This document shows, piece by piece, positions 1-7,688 of a DNA stretch of 64,000 bases. The stretch spans positions 1,653,501 to 1,717,500 of the forward strand of contig NZ_CP012915.1 of assembly GCF_001315015.1 (NCBI RefSeq), written 5' to 3'. Below the pieces are notes generated by a model. That model searched no databases. It was not told where the DNA came from and was given only the letters and a program-made list of their open reading frames with translations. The position numbers and the translations under genes were made by a program. Numbering within the stretch: position 1 is the stretch's first letter; each line of letters begins with the position of its first letter. Source of the stretch: Azospirillum brasilense (lineage in GTDB: Bacteria > Pseudomonadota > Alphaproteobacteria > Azospirillales > Azospirillaceae).

Positions 1-1342
1 CCGCCTCCGGCGCGGTCATGCGGCCGAGCGCGCAGAGGCGCGTCACCCCCACGGCCCCCAGCGCCCCAGCCAGAGCGAACAGCTCCTCCGGCGCGGCGGC
101 AATGCCAACGGTCTGGAGGAAGGCGCGGTAGGGCGCAAGCCCCGGCACCGCATCGGCCAGCCGGTCCACCGCCACCACCGTCACCGTGCGGTTCAGCCCG
201 CATGGCGAGAGGCCGTCCGCCGCGTCGGTGTAGGCGACGGCCCAGCTTCCCGCCGGATCGCCCAGCAGGGCGCGGCTGGGGTCGGCGAAGCCCTTCGTCT
301 CCTCCGCGTTGCGCCAGGACGCGACGCTGCCCGCCTCGCCCATCGACAGGGGGCGGCGCGGGAACTTGCTGCCCAGCGCGTCCAGCTCGTGCGCCAGATA
401 GCCGGCGAATTCGCGCGGCGACACCCGCCCGCCACGCTCCACGAAAAAGGTCTGGGGCGAGTAGCAGCCCTGCTGGTCGTAGCGCGCCACGTCGTAGGCC
501 GCCTGCCGCGCCGCCGGCCCCGCCTTTCCGGCGTCGAGCGCGGAGCGGGCGACCATGCCGAAGCTGATCTTGTGGCCGTAGGGCAGGAAGCGCGCGGTGA
601 TCGGCACCCGCGCCCGGATGGCCTCCAGCGCGTCGTTGCCGCCATAGGCGACCACCGTGTCGGCGCGGCCCAGCCACGCGCGCTCCGCCGCCTCGTCGCC
701 GCCCTTCCACCAGACGATGGCGATGCAATCGGCCAGTTGCGGGTCGATCTCCGCCAGGATTTGCGCGAACCAGCCGGCGAACAGCGGCTCGGCGCTCGGC
801 AGCTTGCCGACCGTGCCGGCCTTGACCAGCAGGCCGGAAATCAGGCTCCACAGCGGCAGGCCCGGCACGTTGCCCGCCCAGACATGCAGCAGCAGCTCCG
901 GCCCGAAGGCGCGGGCGAAGCCGCCCTTGGGCATCGGCTGGAAATCGTCGAGCACCGCCGGGTTGGCGAAATCCTCCGCGACGAATTTCCGAAGCTCCGG
1001 CCCGCGGAAGGTCTTCAGATAGCCGGTCAGCCCCAGCCGGACCATCTCGGCGTCGTAGCCGGTAACCAGCGGCAGCAGCCGTTCCGCCTTTTGCCGCCAC
1101 GGGTCGTCGCGGTCGAGCAGCCGGGCGACGGCGCGGTCGATGGCGGCGGCGATCTCCGCGACGGTGCGGCTTTGCAAATAGGTCCGCACGTTCGTCCGCA
1201 CCCGCGCCGCCAGTTCGGCGATCTGCGCCTCGCTCAGCACCGGCACCGCCACGTCGAGCGTCTCGGCGCCGCGCCGGAAGGTCAGCGTCCGCCACTCCAC
1301 CGCGTCGGCGGGCAGTCCCGGCAGATGCCCGGCGCGCTCCAT
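1..1342 (-). CDS. luxC: LuxC-like acyl-CoA reductase (3' end cut by window edge)
   Basis: Reading the minus strand from an ATG at 1342 gives at least 447 codons that run off the left edge; LuxC proteins are about 480 residues, so some 30-40 are missing. The family reduces acyl-CoA or an acyl-enzyme to a fatty aldehyde with NADPH, working with a LuxE acyl-protein synthetase. The motif DQQGCYSPQ, with Cys about 293, matches the acylated catalytic cysteine of LuxC; a segment resembling AGNVPGLPLWSL near the middle fits the nucleotide-binding part. Its ATG overlaps the luxE stop by one base (TGATG), so the two are translationally coupled. No luciferase genes are seen, so the aldehyde probably serves lipid or surface-polymer chemistry rather than light. 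The family is clear; the substrate is unknown. Confidence 0.85.
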   Translation of the reverse strand, partial: MERAGHLPGLPADAVEWRTLTFRRGAETLDVAVPVLSEAQIAELAARVRTNVRTYLQSRTVAEIAAAIDRAVARLLDRDDPWRQKAERLLPLVTGYDAEMVRLGLTGYLKTFRGPELRKFVAEDFANPAVLDDFQPMPKGGFARAFGPELLLHVWAGNVPGLPLWSLISGLLVKAGTVGKLPSAEPLFAGWFAQILAEIDPQLADCIAIVWWKGGDEAAERAWLGRADTVVAYGGNDALEAIRARVPITARFLPYGHKISFGMVARSALDAGKAGPAARQAAYDVARYDQQGCYSPQTFFVERGGRVSPREFAGYLAHELDALGSKFPRRPLSMGEAGSVASWRNAEETKGFADPSRALLGDPAGSWAVAYTDAADGLSPCGLNRTVTVVAVDRLADAVPGLAPYRAFLQTVGIAAAPEELFALAGALGAVGVTRLCALGRMTAPEA

Positions 1343-2433
1343 CAAGCCAACGGCCATTGGGCCTGCGCCGCTTTGAGGAAGTCCTCGACCGCCATGGAGC
1401 AGCCCTTGGCGTCCGCCCCGTCAGCCCGGCCGAGAAGCTGGAAGCCGCCGTCCACCTCCACCCCCGCGTCCTCGGTCAGGATGGCCGAGGCGCAGTTGAA
1501 ATGGGCCAGATCGTGATGAACCAGCACGCCGACGCTGCCGCGCGGCACCTCCTGCCCGGTCAGCGGGTTGATGACCCGGCTGCGGATCCAGTGCGGGCCG
1601 GACTTCACCGACGGACAGCTCTCGTTGCCGTCGTCGTAGAACTGGGTGCTCAGCTCCGTCATGCCGTACATGTTGATGCACAGCCGGCGCGGCACGCCGA
1701 AGGTGGCGGACAGGCGGCTGTAGAACTCCTCCGCCGCCATCTCCCGCGACTGGCCCTTGAAGCCGCCGGTGTCGAGGATGCGGCTGCCCGCCGGCAGAGC
1801 GAAGCTCCGCCCCCGCTCGGCCAGCGCGTCCATCAGATGCACGACGCTGAAGCTCGCCCCCAGCAGGGCGTAGGGTTCGCCGGTTTCCTCGGCGCGGGAC
1901 AGCTCGGCGATGGCCCCGTCCACGTCCAGCCCGGCGTCGGTGATGAGATAGCGGCTCTCCGTCGTCCCGAAGTCGCTCTTGGCCAACGCCAGATAATGGG
2001 CGAGCGAGGAGTTGGGCATCGCCTGCTCGGTCGGGAACAGGATGCCCATGCGCAGCCGGTCCCATTCACCCATGAAACGGCGGCGGAAATTGACGGTCAT
2101 CGAGCGGTCGTAGACCGCCAGCGTCGGGTGGTGGCTCTTGCCCCGCACGCCCTTGGTGGTGCCGCTGGTCATGAAGACGTGCGGGCATTCCTCCGGCGGG
2201 CGTCCGCTCAGCGTCAAATCCTTGAAGACGCTGATCGGCACGGCGGGCACGTCGCGCCAGCTCTTCACCGTGCGCAGGGTGCGCGCCCGCTGGGTGGCGA
2301 AGCGGCGGTAGGGGGCGTTGGTCTCGAACTGGTGGGCGAAGACGGCCAGCGCCATGCGGTTGAACGCCTCCTCGTCCGCCTCTCCGGCGGCGATGAAGGC
2401 CAGCAGCTCTTCGACAAGTCGGGCTTCGGTCAC
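1342..2433 (-). CDS. luxE: LuxE-like acyl-protein synthetase
   Basis: 363 residues, about the usual LuxE length (roughly 370). The family activates a fatty acid with ATP and passes the acyl group to its own cysteine and then to LuxC. The motif MTSGTTKGVRGKSHHP (about residues 88-103) is the Ser/Thr/Gly-rich ATP-binding loop of the adenylate-forming superfamily, and NMYGMTELSTQF is the matching downstream motif. The start is GTG at 2433; no better ATG lies upstream in frame. It is the first gene after a TPP riboswitch on the same strand and is coupled to luxC. Similar LuxE/LuxC pairs occur in non-luminous bacteria in polysaccharide or lipid loci; that role here is inference. Confidence 0.85.
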   Translation of the reverse strand: MTEARLVEELLAFIAAGEADEEAFNRMALAVFAHQFETNAPYRRFATQRARTLRTVKSWRDVPAVPISVFKDLTLSGRPPEECPHVFMTSGTTKGVRGKSHHPTLAVYDRSMTVNFRRRFMGEWDRLRMGILFPTEQAMPNSSLAHYLALAKSDFGTTESRYLITDAGLDVDGAIAELSRAEETGEPYALLGASFSVVHLMDALAERGRSFALPAGSRILDTGGFKGQSREMAAEEFYSRLSATFGVPRRLCINMYGMTELSTQFYDDGNESCPSVKSGPHWIRSRVINPLTGQEVPRGSVGVLVHHDLAHFNCASAILTEDAGVEVDGGFQLLGRADGADAKGCSMAVEDFLKAAQAQWPLA

Positions 2434-2524
2434 GTCCGCACACCTTTTGCAACGCCAGCAAACTGTTGCCGGGACAAGCGGTGTCTGGATGGAATGGGGG
2501 TACGCCGTGCCGCCCTTCAGTCCC

Positions 2525-2633
2525 GTCCCTACGCCGGTATGACCCGGATCAGGTTCGATGGGTCACCGCGTTGTCCGGATGAAAGCGCCGGACCGGCGGA
2601 GTCTCAGCCTCCTAGCGAGGCCCCCCAGGGAAC
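2525..2633 (-). promoter_or_regulatory. TPP (THI-box) riboswitch upstream of luxE-luxC
   Basis: Read on the minus strand, the segment shows the hallmark TPP aptamer elements in order: a P1 strand TTCCCTGG, the P2/J3-2 element GGAGGCTGAGA, a variable P3 hairpin (TCCGG paired with CCGGA), then ACCCATCGAACCTGATCCGG and GTCATACCGGCGTAGGGAC closing P1. These are the most conserved bases of the class. It lies about 90 nt before the GTG of luxE and points away from the plus-strand glycosyltransferase. A GGGAC just after the aptamer could pair with GTCCC nearer luxE, but no terminator with a U run is obvious, so control of translation is the likelier mode. Confidence 0.9.
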
Positions 2634-2764
2634 ACTTCGCAAGCTAAGGGACCGGCCCCCGCCCGTCAAGGATGACCGGCGCTCCGCCCGTGGCAGCCCC
2701 ACAACCGCCGTGATAGGATCCGCGCCCGCGGGCGGCCGACGCCGGCGGCAGAACGGGGAACGGC

Positions 2765-4489
2765 ATGGTGAGGATCGAGGACTGCACGCTGGTGTTCGCC
2801 GACACGGCGAACCACGCCCTGGTCGAGATGGCCATCCGGGACAGCATCGCCGCCTGCCGCTTCTCCAGCGTCCTGCTGCTCTCCGACCGCGACCCGAAGA
2901 TTTCCGGCGTCGACTTCCACCGCATCGCCCCGATCAACGACATCGACGACTATTCGGACACCATCAACGTCCGCCTGCGCCGGCTGGTGACGACGAAACA
3001 TGTGCTGATCGCGCAGTGGGACGGCTTCATCGCCGACCCGCAGGCCTGGACGGAGGAGTTCCGCGCCTTCGACTACATCGGCGCCCGCTGGGGCTGGTAC
3101 GACGACGGCATGACGGTGGGGAACGGCGGCTTCTCCCTGCGCTCCGCCGCCCTGCTCGACCGGCTGCGCGACCTGCCCTTCGAAGCCGGCATCCCCGAGG
3201 ACCACATTATTTGCCGAACCGAGCGCCCGGCGCTGGAGAAGGCCGGCATCCGCTTCGCCCCGGAAGCGGTGGCCGACCGCTTCGCCTTCGAGCGGATGCC
3301 GGTGCCGGGACCGGCCTTCGGCTTCCACGGCCTGTTCAACTTCGGCAAGGTGCTGGGGGACCGCGCGCTGGAGGAACGTATCGAGGTCATGGACGGCCCG
3401 CTCCTCGACCGGCGCGACTACACCGACCTGATGACCAGCCTCGCGCTGTCCGGACGCAAGGCCCCCTTCGCCTCCATGGTCCGCAAGCTGGTGGCGCGGC
3501 GGGACGAGACGGTCCTGCGCTCCCAGATCACCGAATGGACGAGCGGTGTGCAGCGGGACTATGTGCTGGCCCTGGCCGATGCCGTGCAGACGACGGCGGC
3601 GCCGGGGTCGCGCTGGCCGGCGGTGGCCACGCCGCAGCGCCGCCAGCCGAAAATCTACGACTGCTTTACCTTCCACAACGAACTCGACCTTCTGGAGCTG
3701 CGCTTCCGCGAGCTGTACGACACGGTCGACCAATTCGTGATCGTCGAGGCCAAGCAGACCTTCACCGGCGCGCCCAAGCCGCTGCATTTCATGGAGGAAC
3801 GCGACCGCTTCCTGCCCTTCCTCGACAAGGTCAAGCTGATCGTCGCCCCCGACTTCCCGGAAACCGACAATCCCTGGGTGCGCGAGCGGGCGCAACGGAA
3901 CGCCATCGCGCTCGGGCTGGACAAGGTGGAGTCGGACGACATCGTCATCATTTCGGACGTGGACGAGATCCTGCGCGCCCGCTCGGTCGCGTCGCTGCGC
4001 GACAGCCCGGCGATGATCGCGGGGTTCCGCGTGCCGCTGTTCTACTTCAAGGTCAATTTCATGAACGTGGAGGGCGAGAACTTCTCGGTCTTCCCCGTCG
4101 CCGTCCGCGGGCTGATGGCCCGGATGACCACGCCGCAGCAGATCCGCGAGAGCCGCGGCACGCTGGACCGCTACACCCCCGAGACCCGTCCCGCTTATGT
4201 GGACATCCTGCCGCACGCGGGCTGGCATTTCTCCTACATCGGCGACGACGCCGCCATCCGGCACAAGATCCAAAGCTTCTCGCACCAGGAGCTGAACCGC
4301 GACGACATCCTCGACGGCATCGACGTGCCCCGCTTCCTGGCGGAAGGCAGCGACCTCTTCAACCGTCCCGGCTACCGCTGGCAGGCCGTGGAGCTGAACG
4401 ACTATTTCCCGGCGAACCTCCTGGGCGACCGCGAACGCTGGGCGGACTTCATCGCCGAGGAGGTCGGCGGCCGGGTCACCTGGAAGTAG
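2765..4489 (+). CDS. Glycosyltransferase: DUF5672 domain fused to GT17-like domain
   Basis: 574 residues, ATG preceded by a GGGGAA-type site. The N-terminal half (about 1-200) matches DUF5672: VLIAQWDGFIADP, FDYIGARWGWYDDG, VGNGGFSLRS and IPEDHIICR. The C-terminal half (about 295-565) begins YDCFTFHNELDLLELR and holds EAKQTFTGAPKPLHF and the acidic motif ISDVDEILR, the signature of glycosyltransferase family 17 (bisecting GlcNAc transferase type). It therefore looks like a two-domain sugar transferase acting on a cell-surface glycan. It is divergent from the luxE-luxC pair, with the riboswitch between them. Donor and acceptor cannot be told from sequence. Confidence 0.85.
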   Translation: MVRIEDCTLVFADTANHALVEMAIRDSIAACRFSSVLLLSDRDPKISGVDFHRIAPINDIDDYSDTINVRLRRLVTTKHVLIAQWDGFIADPQAWTEEFRAFDYIGARWGWYDDGMTVGNGGFSLRSAALLDRLRDLPFEAGIPEDHIICRTERPALEKAGIRFAPEAVADRFAFERMPVPGPAFGFHGLFNFGKVLGDRALEERIEVMDGPLLDRRDYTDLMTSLALSGRKAPFASMVRKLVARRDETVLRSQITEWTSGVQRDYVLALADAVQTTAAPGSRWPAVATPQRRQPKIYDCFTFHNELDLLELRFRELYDTVDQFVIVEAKQTFTGAPKPLHFMEERDRFLPFLDKVKLIVAPDFPETDNPWVRERAQRNAIALGLDKVESDDIVIISDVDEILRARSVASLRDSPAMIAGFRVPLFYFKVNFMNVEGENFSVFPVAVRGLMARMTTPQQIRESRGTLDRYTPETRPAYVDILPHAGWHFSYIGDDAAIRHKIQSFSHQELNRDDILDGIDVPRFLAEGSDLFNRPGYRWQAVELNDYFPANLLGDRERWADFIAEEVGGRVTWK

Positions 4490-4504
4490 GCGGCGCTCTT
4501 CCCC

Positions 4505-5788
4505 CTACACCTCCCGCCGCAGCAGCGACAGGGCGGCCATCGCCATGACCTGCGCGGAATGGACCATGTCGTCGATGCCCACATACTCGTCCGGCTGGTG
4601 GGCGAGGTCGAGGATGCCGGGGCCGTAGGCGATGCAGTCCTTCAGATGCCCAACCCGTGCGATGTGCTTCTGGTCGTAGGTGCCGGGGGACACTACCTGC
4701 GCCGCCGGGCGTCCCAGCACCGTCTCGATGGCCGCGCCCACCGCCCGCACCACCGGCGCGTCGGCGTCGGTCAGGGTGGGCAGGAAGGCCAGCACTTCGC
4801 GCAGCTCGTACTCGAAGCCGGGGCGCTCGCGGCGCAGATCCTCCAGGATGCCGACGATCTCCGCCCGCACCTCTTCCGGGTCCTCCTCGATCAGGTAGCG
4901 GCGGTCGATGACCATGCGGCAGCGGTCGGGCACCATCGGGCTGGGCAGGCCGCCGTGATCCTCGGGCTGGCCGCCATGGATGGCGTTGATGTTCAGGGTG
5001 GACTGCCGCGCCCCCTCCGGGACCACCGGCATGGCGGTGCGCTTGGCGGCCAAGCGGGGGATCAGTTCCGTCTCGATCCGGTGCAGCACGGCCCCCATGT
5101 GGCGCACCGCGCAGTTGCCGAGGAAGGGCATGGAGCCGTGGGCGACGCGGCCCTTCGTCTCGATCTCCGCCCACCAGACGCCGCGGTGACCGATGCACAC
5201 GCGGTCCACGTTCAGCGGTTCCGGAATGATGACGTGGTCCACCCGCGGGCGCGAGAAATAGCCGAGTTTGGCGAGATGCCCGACCCCGCCGTAGCCGCCG
5301 GACTCCTCGTCCACCGTGCTGGAGATTTCCAGAGCGCCGGGGAAGGGGATGCCCGCCTCCAAAATCGCTTCCACGGCGATGACCGACGCGGCGATGCCGC
5401 CCTTCATGTCGCAGGCGCCGCGGCCGTAGACGCGCCCGTCCTTCACCACGCCTTCGAAGGGATCGACCGTCCAGCCCTGGCCGGCGGGCACCACGTCGAT
5501 GTGGCCGTTGAAATGCACGCAGGGGCCGGGCTCGCGCCCCTCGATGCGGGCGATCACGTTGGTGCGCGGGTAGCGGTCGCTGTCGCCCGGCGCGCCGTCG
5601 GCCCGCACATACTCCACGGCGAAGCCACGCCCGGCCAGCCGGCGCCCGAGAAACTCCGCGCAGTCGGTGTAGACGTCGCCGGGCGGGTTCACGGTGGGGA
5701 TGCGGATCAGGTCGCGGGTCAGCGCGACGAGGTCGTCGCGCCGCTCCGCGATGCGGCGGAACAGCGACTCCCGGTGGTCGAGCGGCAT
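4505..5788 (-). CDS. M20 amidohydrolase, ArgE/DapE family
   Basis: 427 residues. This is a zinc-dependent deacylase of the acetylornithine deacetylase / succinyl-diaminopimelate desuccinylase group. The metal and catalytic residues are all present: HIDVVP (His96, Asp98), YGRGACDMKGG (bridging Asp127) and DEESGG (Glu161 base, Glu162 ligand), with an HGSMP-type dimerisation motif further on. The start is ATG at 5788 with GGGGGGAGG just upstream; longer in-frame readings run back into fdoI and are not the gene. It follows the formate dehydrogenase operon on the same strand after 74 nt and an inverted repeat. The substrate is unknown and no arg or dap neighbours are present, so a catabolic N-acyl amide is as likely as arginine synthesis. 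Confidence 0.85.
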   Translation of the reverse strand: MPLDHRESLFRRIAERRDDLVALTRDLIRIPTVNPPGDVYTDCAEFLGRRLAGRGFAVEYVRADGAPGDSDRYPRTNVIARIEGREPGPCVHFNGHIDVVPAGQGWTVDPFEGVVKDGRVYGRGACDMKGGIAASVIAVEAILEAGIPFPGALEISSTVDEESGGYGGVGHLAKLGYFSRPRVDHVIIPEPLNVDRVCIGHRGVWWAEIETKGRVAHGSMPFLGNCAVRHMGAVLHRIETELIPRLAAKRTAMPVVPEGARQSTLNINAIHGGQPEDHGGLPSPMVPDRCRMVIDRRYLIEEDPEEVRAEIVGILEDLRRERPGFEYELREVLAFLPTLTDADAPVVRAVGAAIETVLGRPAAQVVSPGTYDQKHIARVGHLKDCIAYGPGILDLAHQPDEYVGIDDMVHSAQVMAMAALSLLRREV

Positions 5789-5800
5789 GCCTCCCCCCTG

Positions 5801-5818
5801 CGCACAATTGGTTGTGCG
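5801..5818. promoter_or_regulatory. Inverted repeat upstream of the M20 gene
   Basis: CGCACAA and TTGTGCG form a perfect 7-bp inverted repeat around a 4-nt centre, 13 nt before the M20 start codon and just before its ribosome-binding site. The position suits an operator or a small hairpin affecting translation of the M20 gene. As a terminator for fdoI it would be weak, because no U tract follows. No protein is known to bind it. Confidence 0.4.
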
Positions 5819-5862
5819 GAAGGATCGGTCATGCCGGCGCGCCTGTCGAGAGGTTCCGCGCC

Positions 5863-6867
5863 TCACTCCGCCGCGTGATGCCGCAGCCGCCCGTCCGGAT
5901 CGGCCTGCCCGTTGCGGAGCTGCTCCTCGTACCAGCGGCGGTGATGGTCCTTGGCCCAGTTCTCGTCCACCACGCCGCGGCCCATGGCGTCGAAGGCGCC
6001 CTCCATGCCGATGGTGCCGATGTAGATGTGCCCGATGATCAGCGCGATCATCAGCGCCGCCACCACCCCGTGCGCCACATGGAGAATCTGCATGCCGCCG
6101 ATCCCGGTGACGGCGAAGGGCATCATCAGCAGGTAGCCGGTGAGCGACAGCGCGAAGCCGCCGAACACCACCGCCCAGAAGACGCCCTTCTGGCCGGCGT
6201 TGAAGCGCCCGGCCTCCGGATGCTCGCCGGACTTGCTCAGCACGCCGCCGAGCGTCTTCAGCCAGACGAAATCGGCCTTCTCCGGGATGTTGTCGCGCAC
6301 CCACAGCACGAAGATCATCAGCAGACCGAAGACGAAGGGGACGCTGAAGAAATTGTGCATGTACTTGCTGGCCTCGGCCAGCATCGTGAAGTTCGGGTGG
6401 CCGATCAGCGGGATCAGCAGCAGGCGCCCGAAGGTCAGGATCAGCCCGGTCAGCGCCATCAGCAGGAAGCTGACCGCCGTGGTCCAGTGGGCGAAGCGGT
6501 CCAGACCGCTGAAGCGCGGCACTTGGCGCCCCGACCGGCCGCCCTGGATGCGGATGGTGCCGCGGATCAGGTAGAAGATTCCCAGCGCCGCGATCGGCCC
6601 CAGGATCAGCGCGCCGGCGATGATCTTCAGCCAGACCATGCGGAACTCGCGCCATTCCCGCCCCTCCGGCTGGACCAGCACGCCCAGCTTCGCGTCGGGA
6701 ATGCTGACCCGCCCGGACAGCTTGCCGTCCGGCGTCTGGTAGAGCTGCACCTCGTCCTTCGAGGTCGGCGAGTTCGGCCCCGGCGTCTGGTAGAACTGCG
6801 CCTGCACCGCCGGGGCGGCGAGCAGCAGAACGACCAGGACCAGCAGGGGGCGCAGGAGCTTCGTCAT
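5863..6867 (-). CDS. fdoI: Formate dehydrogenase gamma subunit (cytochrome b556)
   Basis: 334 residues. A signal peptide (about 1-23, ending AVQA) leads to a periplasmic segment. Then come membrane helices typical of the di-haem cytochrome b of formate dehydrogenases: one near 84-104, then FAHWTTAVSFLLMALTGLIL, a helix near VPFVFGLLMIFVLWV, and two more ending with HVAHGVVAALMIALIIGHIY. The conserved histidines in these helices are the expected haem ligands. The subunit anchors FdoGH in the membrane and passes electrons from formate to quinone. It is the last gene of the operon; a palindromic repeat separates it from fdoH. The N-terminal signal region makes it longer than E. coli FdoI (about 210), as is usual for the alphaproteobacterial form. 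Confidence 0.93.
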   Translation of the reverse strand: MTKLLRPLLVLVVLLLAAPAVQAQFYQTPGPNSPTSKDEVQLYQTPDGKLSGRVSIPDAKLGVLVQPEGREWREFRMVWLKIIAGALILGPIAALGIFYLIRGTIRIQGGRSGRQVPRFSGLDRFAHWTTAVSFLLMALTGLILTFGRLLLIPLIGHPNFTMLAEASKYMHNFFSVPFVFGLLMIFVLWVRDNIPEKADFVWLKTLGGVLSKSGEHPEAGRFNAGQKGVFWAVVFGGFALSLTGYLLMMPFAVTGIGGMQILHVAHGVVAALMIALIIGHIYIGTIGMEGAFDAMGRGVVDENWAKDHHRRWYEEQLRNGQADPDGRLRHHAAE

Positions 6868-6923
6868 GGCGCGTCCTTCCCTGGAGAAAATGCGCTTTGC
6901 GGGGTGCGCGATCGGAGGGCGTT

Positions 6924-7010
6924 TGCCCCCACCCCGGCCCTCCCCCGCTTCGCAGGGGAGGGAGAATGGTCCCCTCCACCGCGCCAGCGGGGGAGGGTTA
7001 GGGAGGGGGC
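6924..7010. repeat. Dispersed palindromic repeat, family A
   Basis: A GC-rich imperfect inverted repeat with arms of the form CCCCCACCCCGGCCCTCCCC and its complement GGGGGAGGGTTAGGGAGGGGG around a TTCGCAGGGGAGGG core. It lies inside the formate dehydrogenase operon between fdoH and fdoI. Relatives are at 11656-11757, 20215-20303 and 46853-46936. Placement inside an operon suggests a REP/BIME-like element that can fold in mRNA. Confidence 0.75.
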
Positions 7011-7027
7011 ATCACTCCCACTCCCCC

Positions 7028-7663
7028 TCAGCTTCCGCCGGTGCCCTCGCGGCCCGGACCGACGGCGCGGCCGCGGTCGTTCTCCCGGTAGGCGGTGGTC
7101 CAGCCCCAGGCGCCGGAGCCATAGCCGCGGCGCACCGTCCGCTCCTTGTAGATGTCGGCCAGGACATCGCCGTCGCCGGCCATCAGCGCGCGGGTGGAGC
7201 ACATCTCCGCGCAGAGCGGCAGCTTGCCCTCGGCCAGACGGTGGGCGCCGTATTTCTGGTACTCCTCCACCGAGTTGTCTGGTTCCGGACCGCCGGCGCA
7301 GAAGGTGCATTTGTCCATCTTGCCGCGCCCGCCGAAGTTGGTCGATTGCGGGTACTGCGGCGCGCCGAAGGGGCAGGCGTAGAAGCAGTAGCCGCAGCCG
7401 ATGCACAGGTCCTTGGAGTGCAGCACCACGCCGTCCGCCGTCTGGTAGAAGCAGTCCACCGGGCAGACCGCCGCGCAGGGTGGGTCGTTGCAATGCATGC
7501 AGGCCATGGAAATCGAGCGCTCGCCCGGCACGCCGTCCTTCAGCGTGATGACGCGGCGGCGGTTGATGCCCCAGGGGATCTCGTGCTCGTTCTTGCAGGC
7601 GGTGACGCAGGCGTTGCACTCGATGCAGCGTTCCGCGTCGCACAGGAATTTCATGCGGGCCAT
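7028..7663 (-). CDS. fdoH: Formate dehydrogenase beta subunit (four [4Fe-4S] clusters)
   Basis: 211 residues with a strong AAGGAGG site before ATG 7663. Four cysteine groups are visible: CIECNACVTAC, CMHCNDPPCAAVC, CIGCGYCFYAC and CTFC with a later CAEMC, the pattern of the iron-sulfur subunit that wires FdoG to the cytochrome b. It is shorter than E. coli FdnH/FdoH (about 294-300) and lacks their C-terminal membrane helix. Attachment must therefore rely on FdoG and FdoI contacts. It lies 25 nt after fdoG in the same operon. Confidence 0.93.
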   Translation of the reverse strand: MARMKFLCDAERCIECNACVTACKNEHEIPWGINRRRVITLKDGVPGERSISMACMHCNDPPCAAVCPVDCFYQTADGVVLHSKDLCIGCGYCFYACPFGAPQYPQSTNFGGRGKMDKCTFCAGGPEPDNSVEEYQKYGAHRLAEGKLPLCAEMCSTRALMAGDGDVLADIYKERTVRRGYGSGAWGWTTAYRENDRGRAVGPGREGTGGS

Positions 7664-7688
7664 GGTCTCGTGTCCTCCTTGCGGCGCG

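Noticed and set aside
1357..4548. Very long plus-strand open frame across luxE, the riboswitch and the glycosyltransferase
   Set aside because: It is a GC-rich shadow of the real genes: composition is dominated by Arg, Pro, Ala and Gly and no domain is recognised.
4505..6979. Single 824-residue fusion of the M20 enzyme with an upstream segment
   Set aside because: The upstream part is an out-of-frame reading of fdoI; ATG 5788 with its own ribosome-binding site starts the M20 enzyme.
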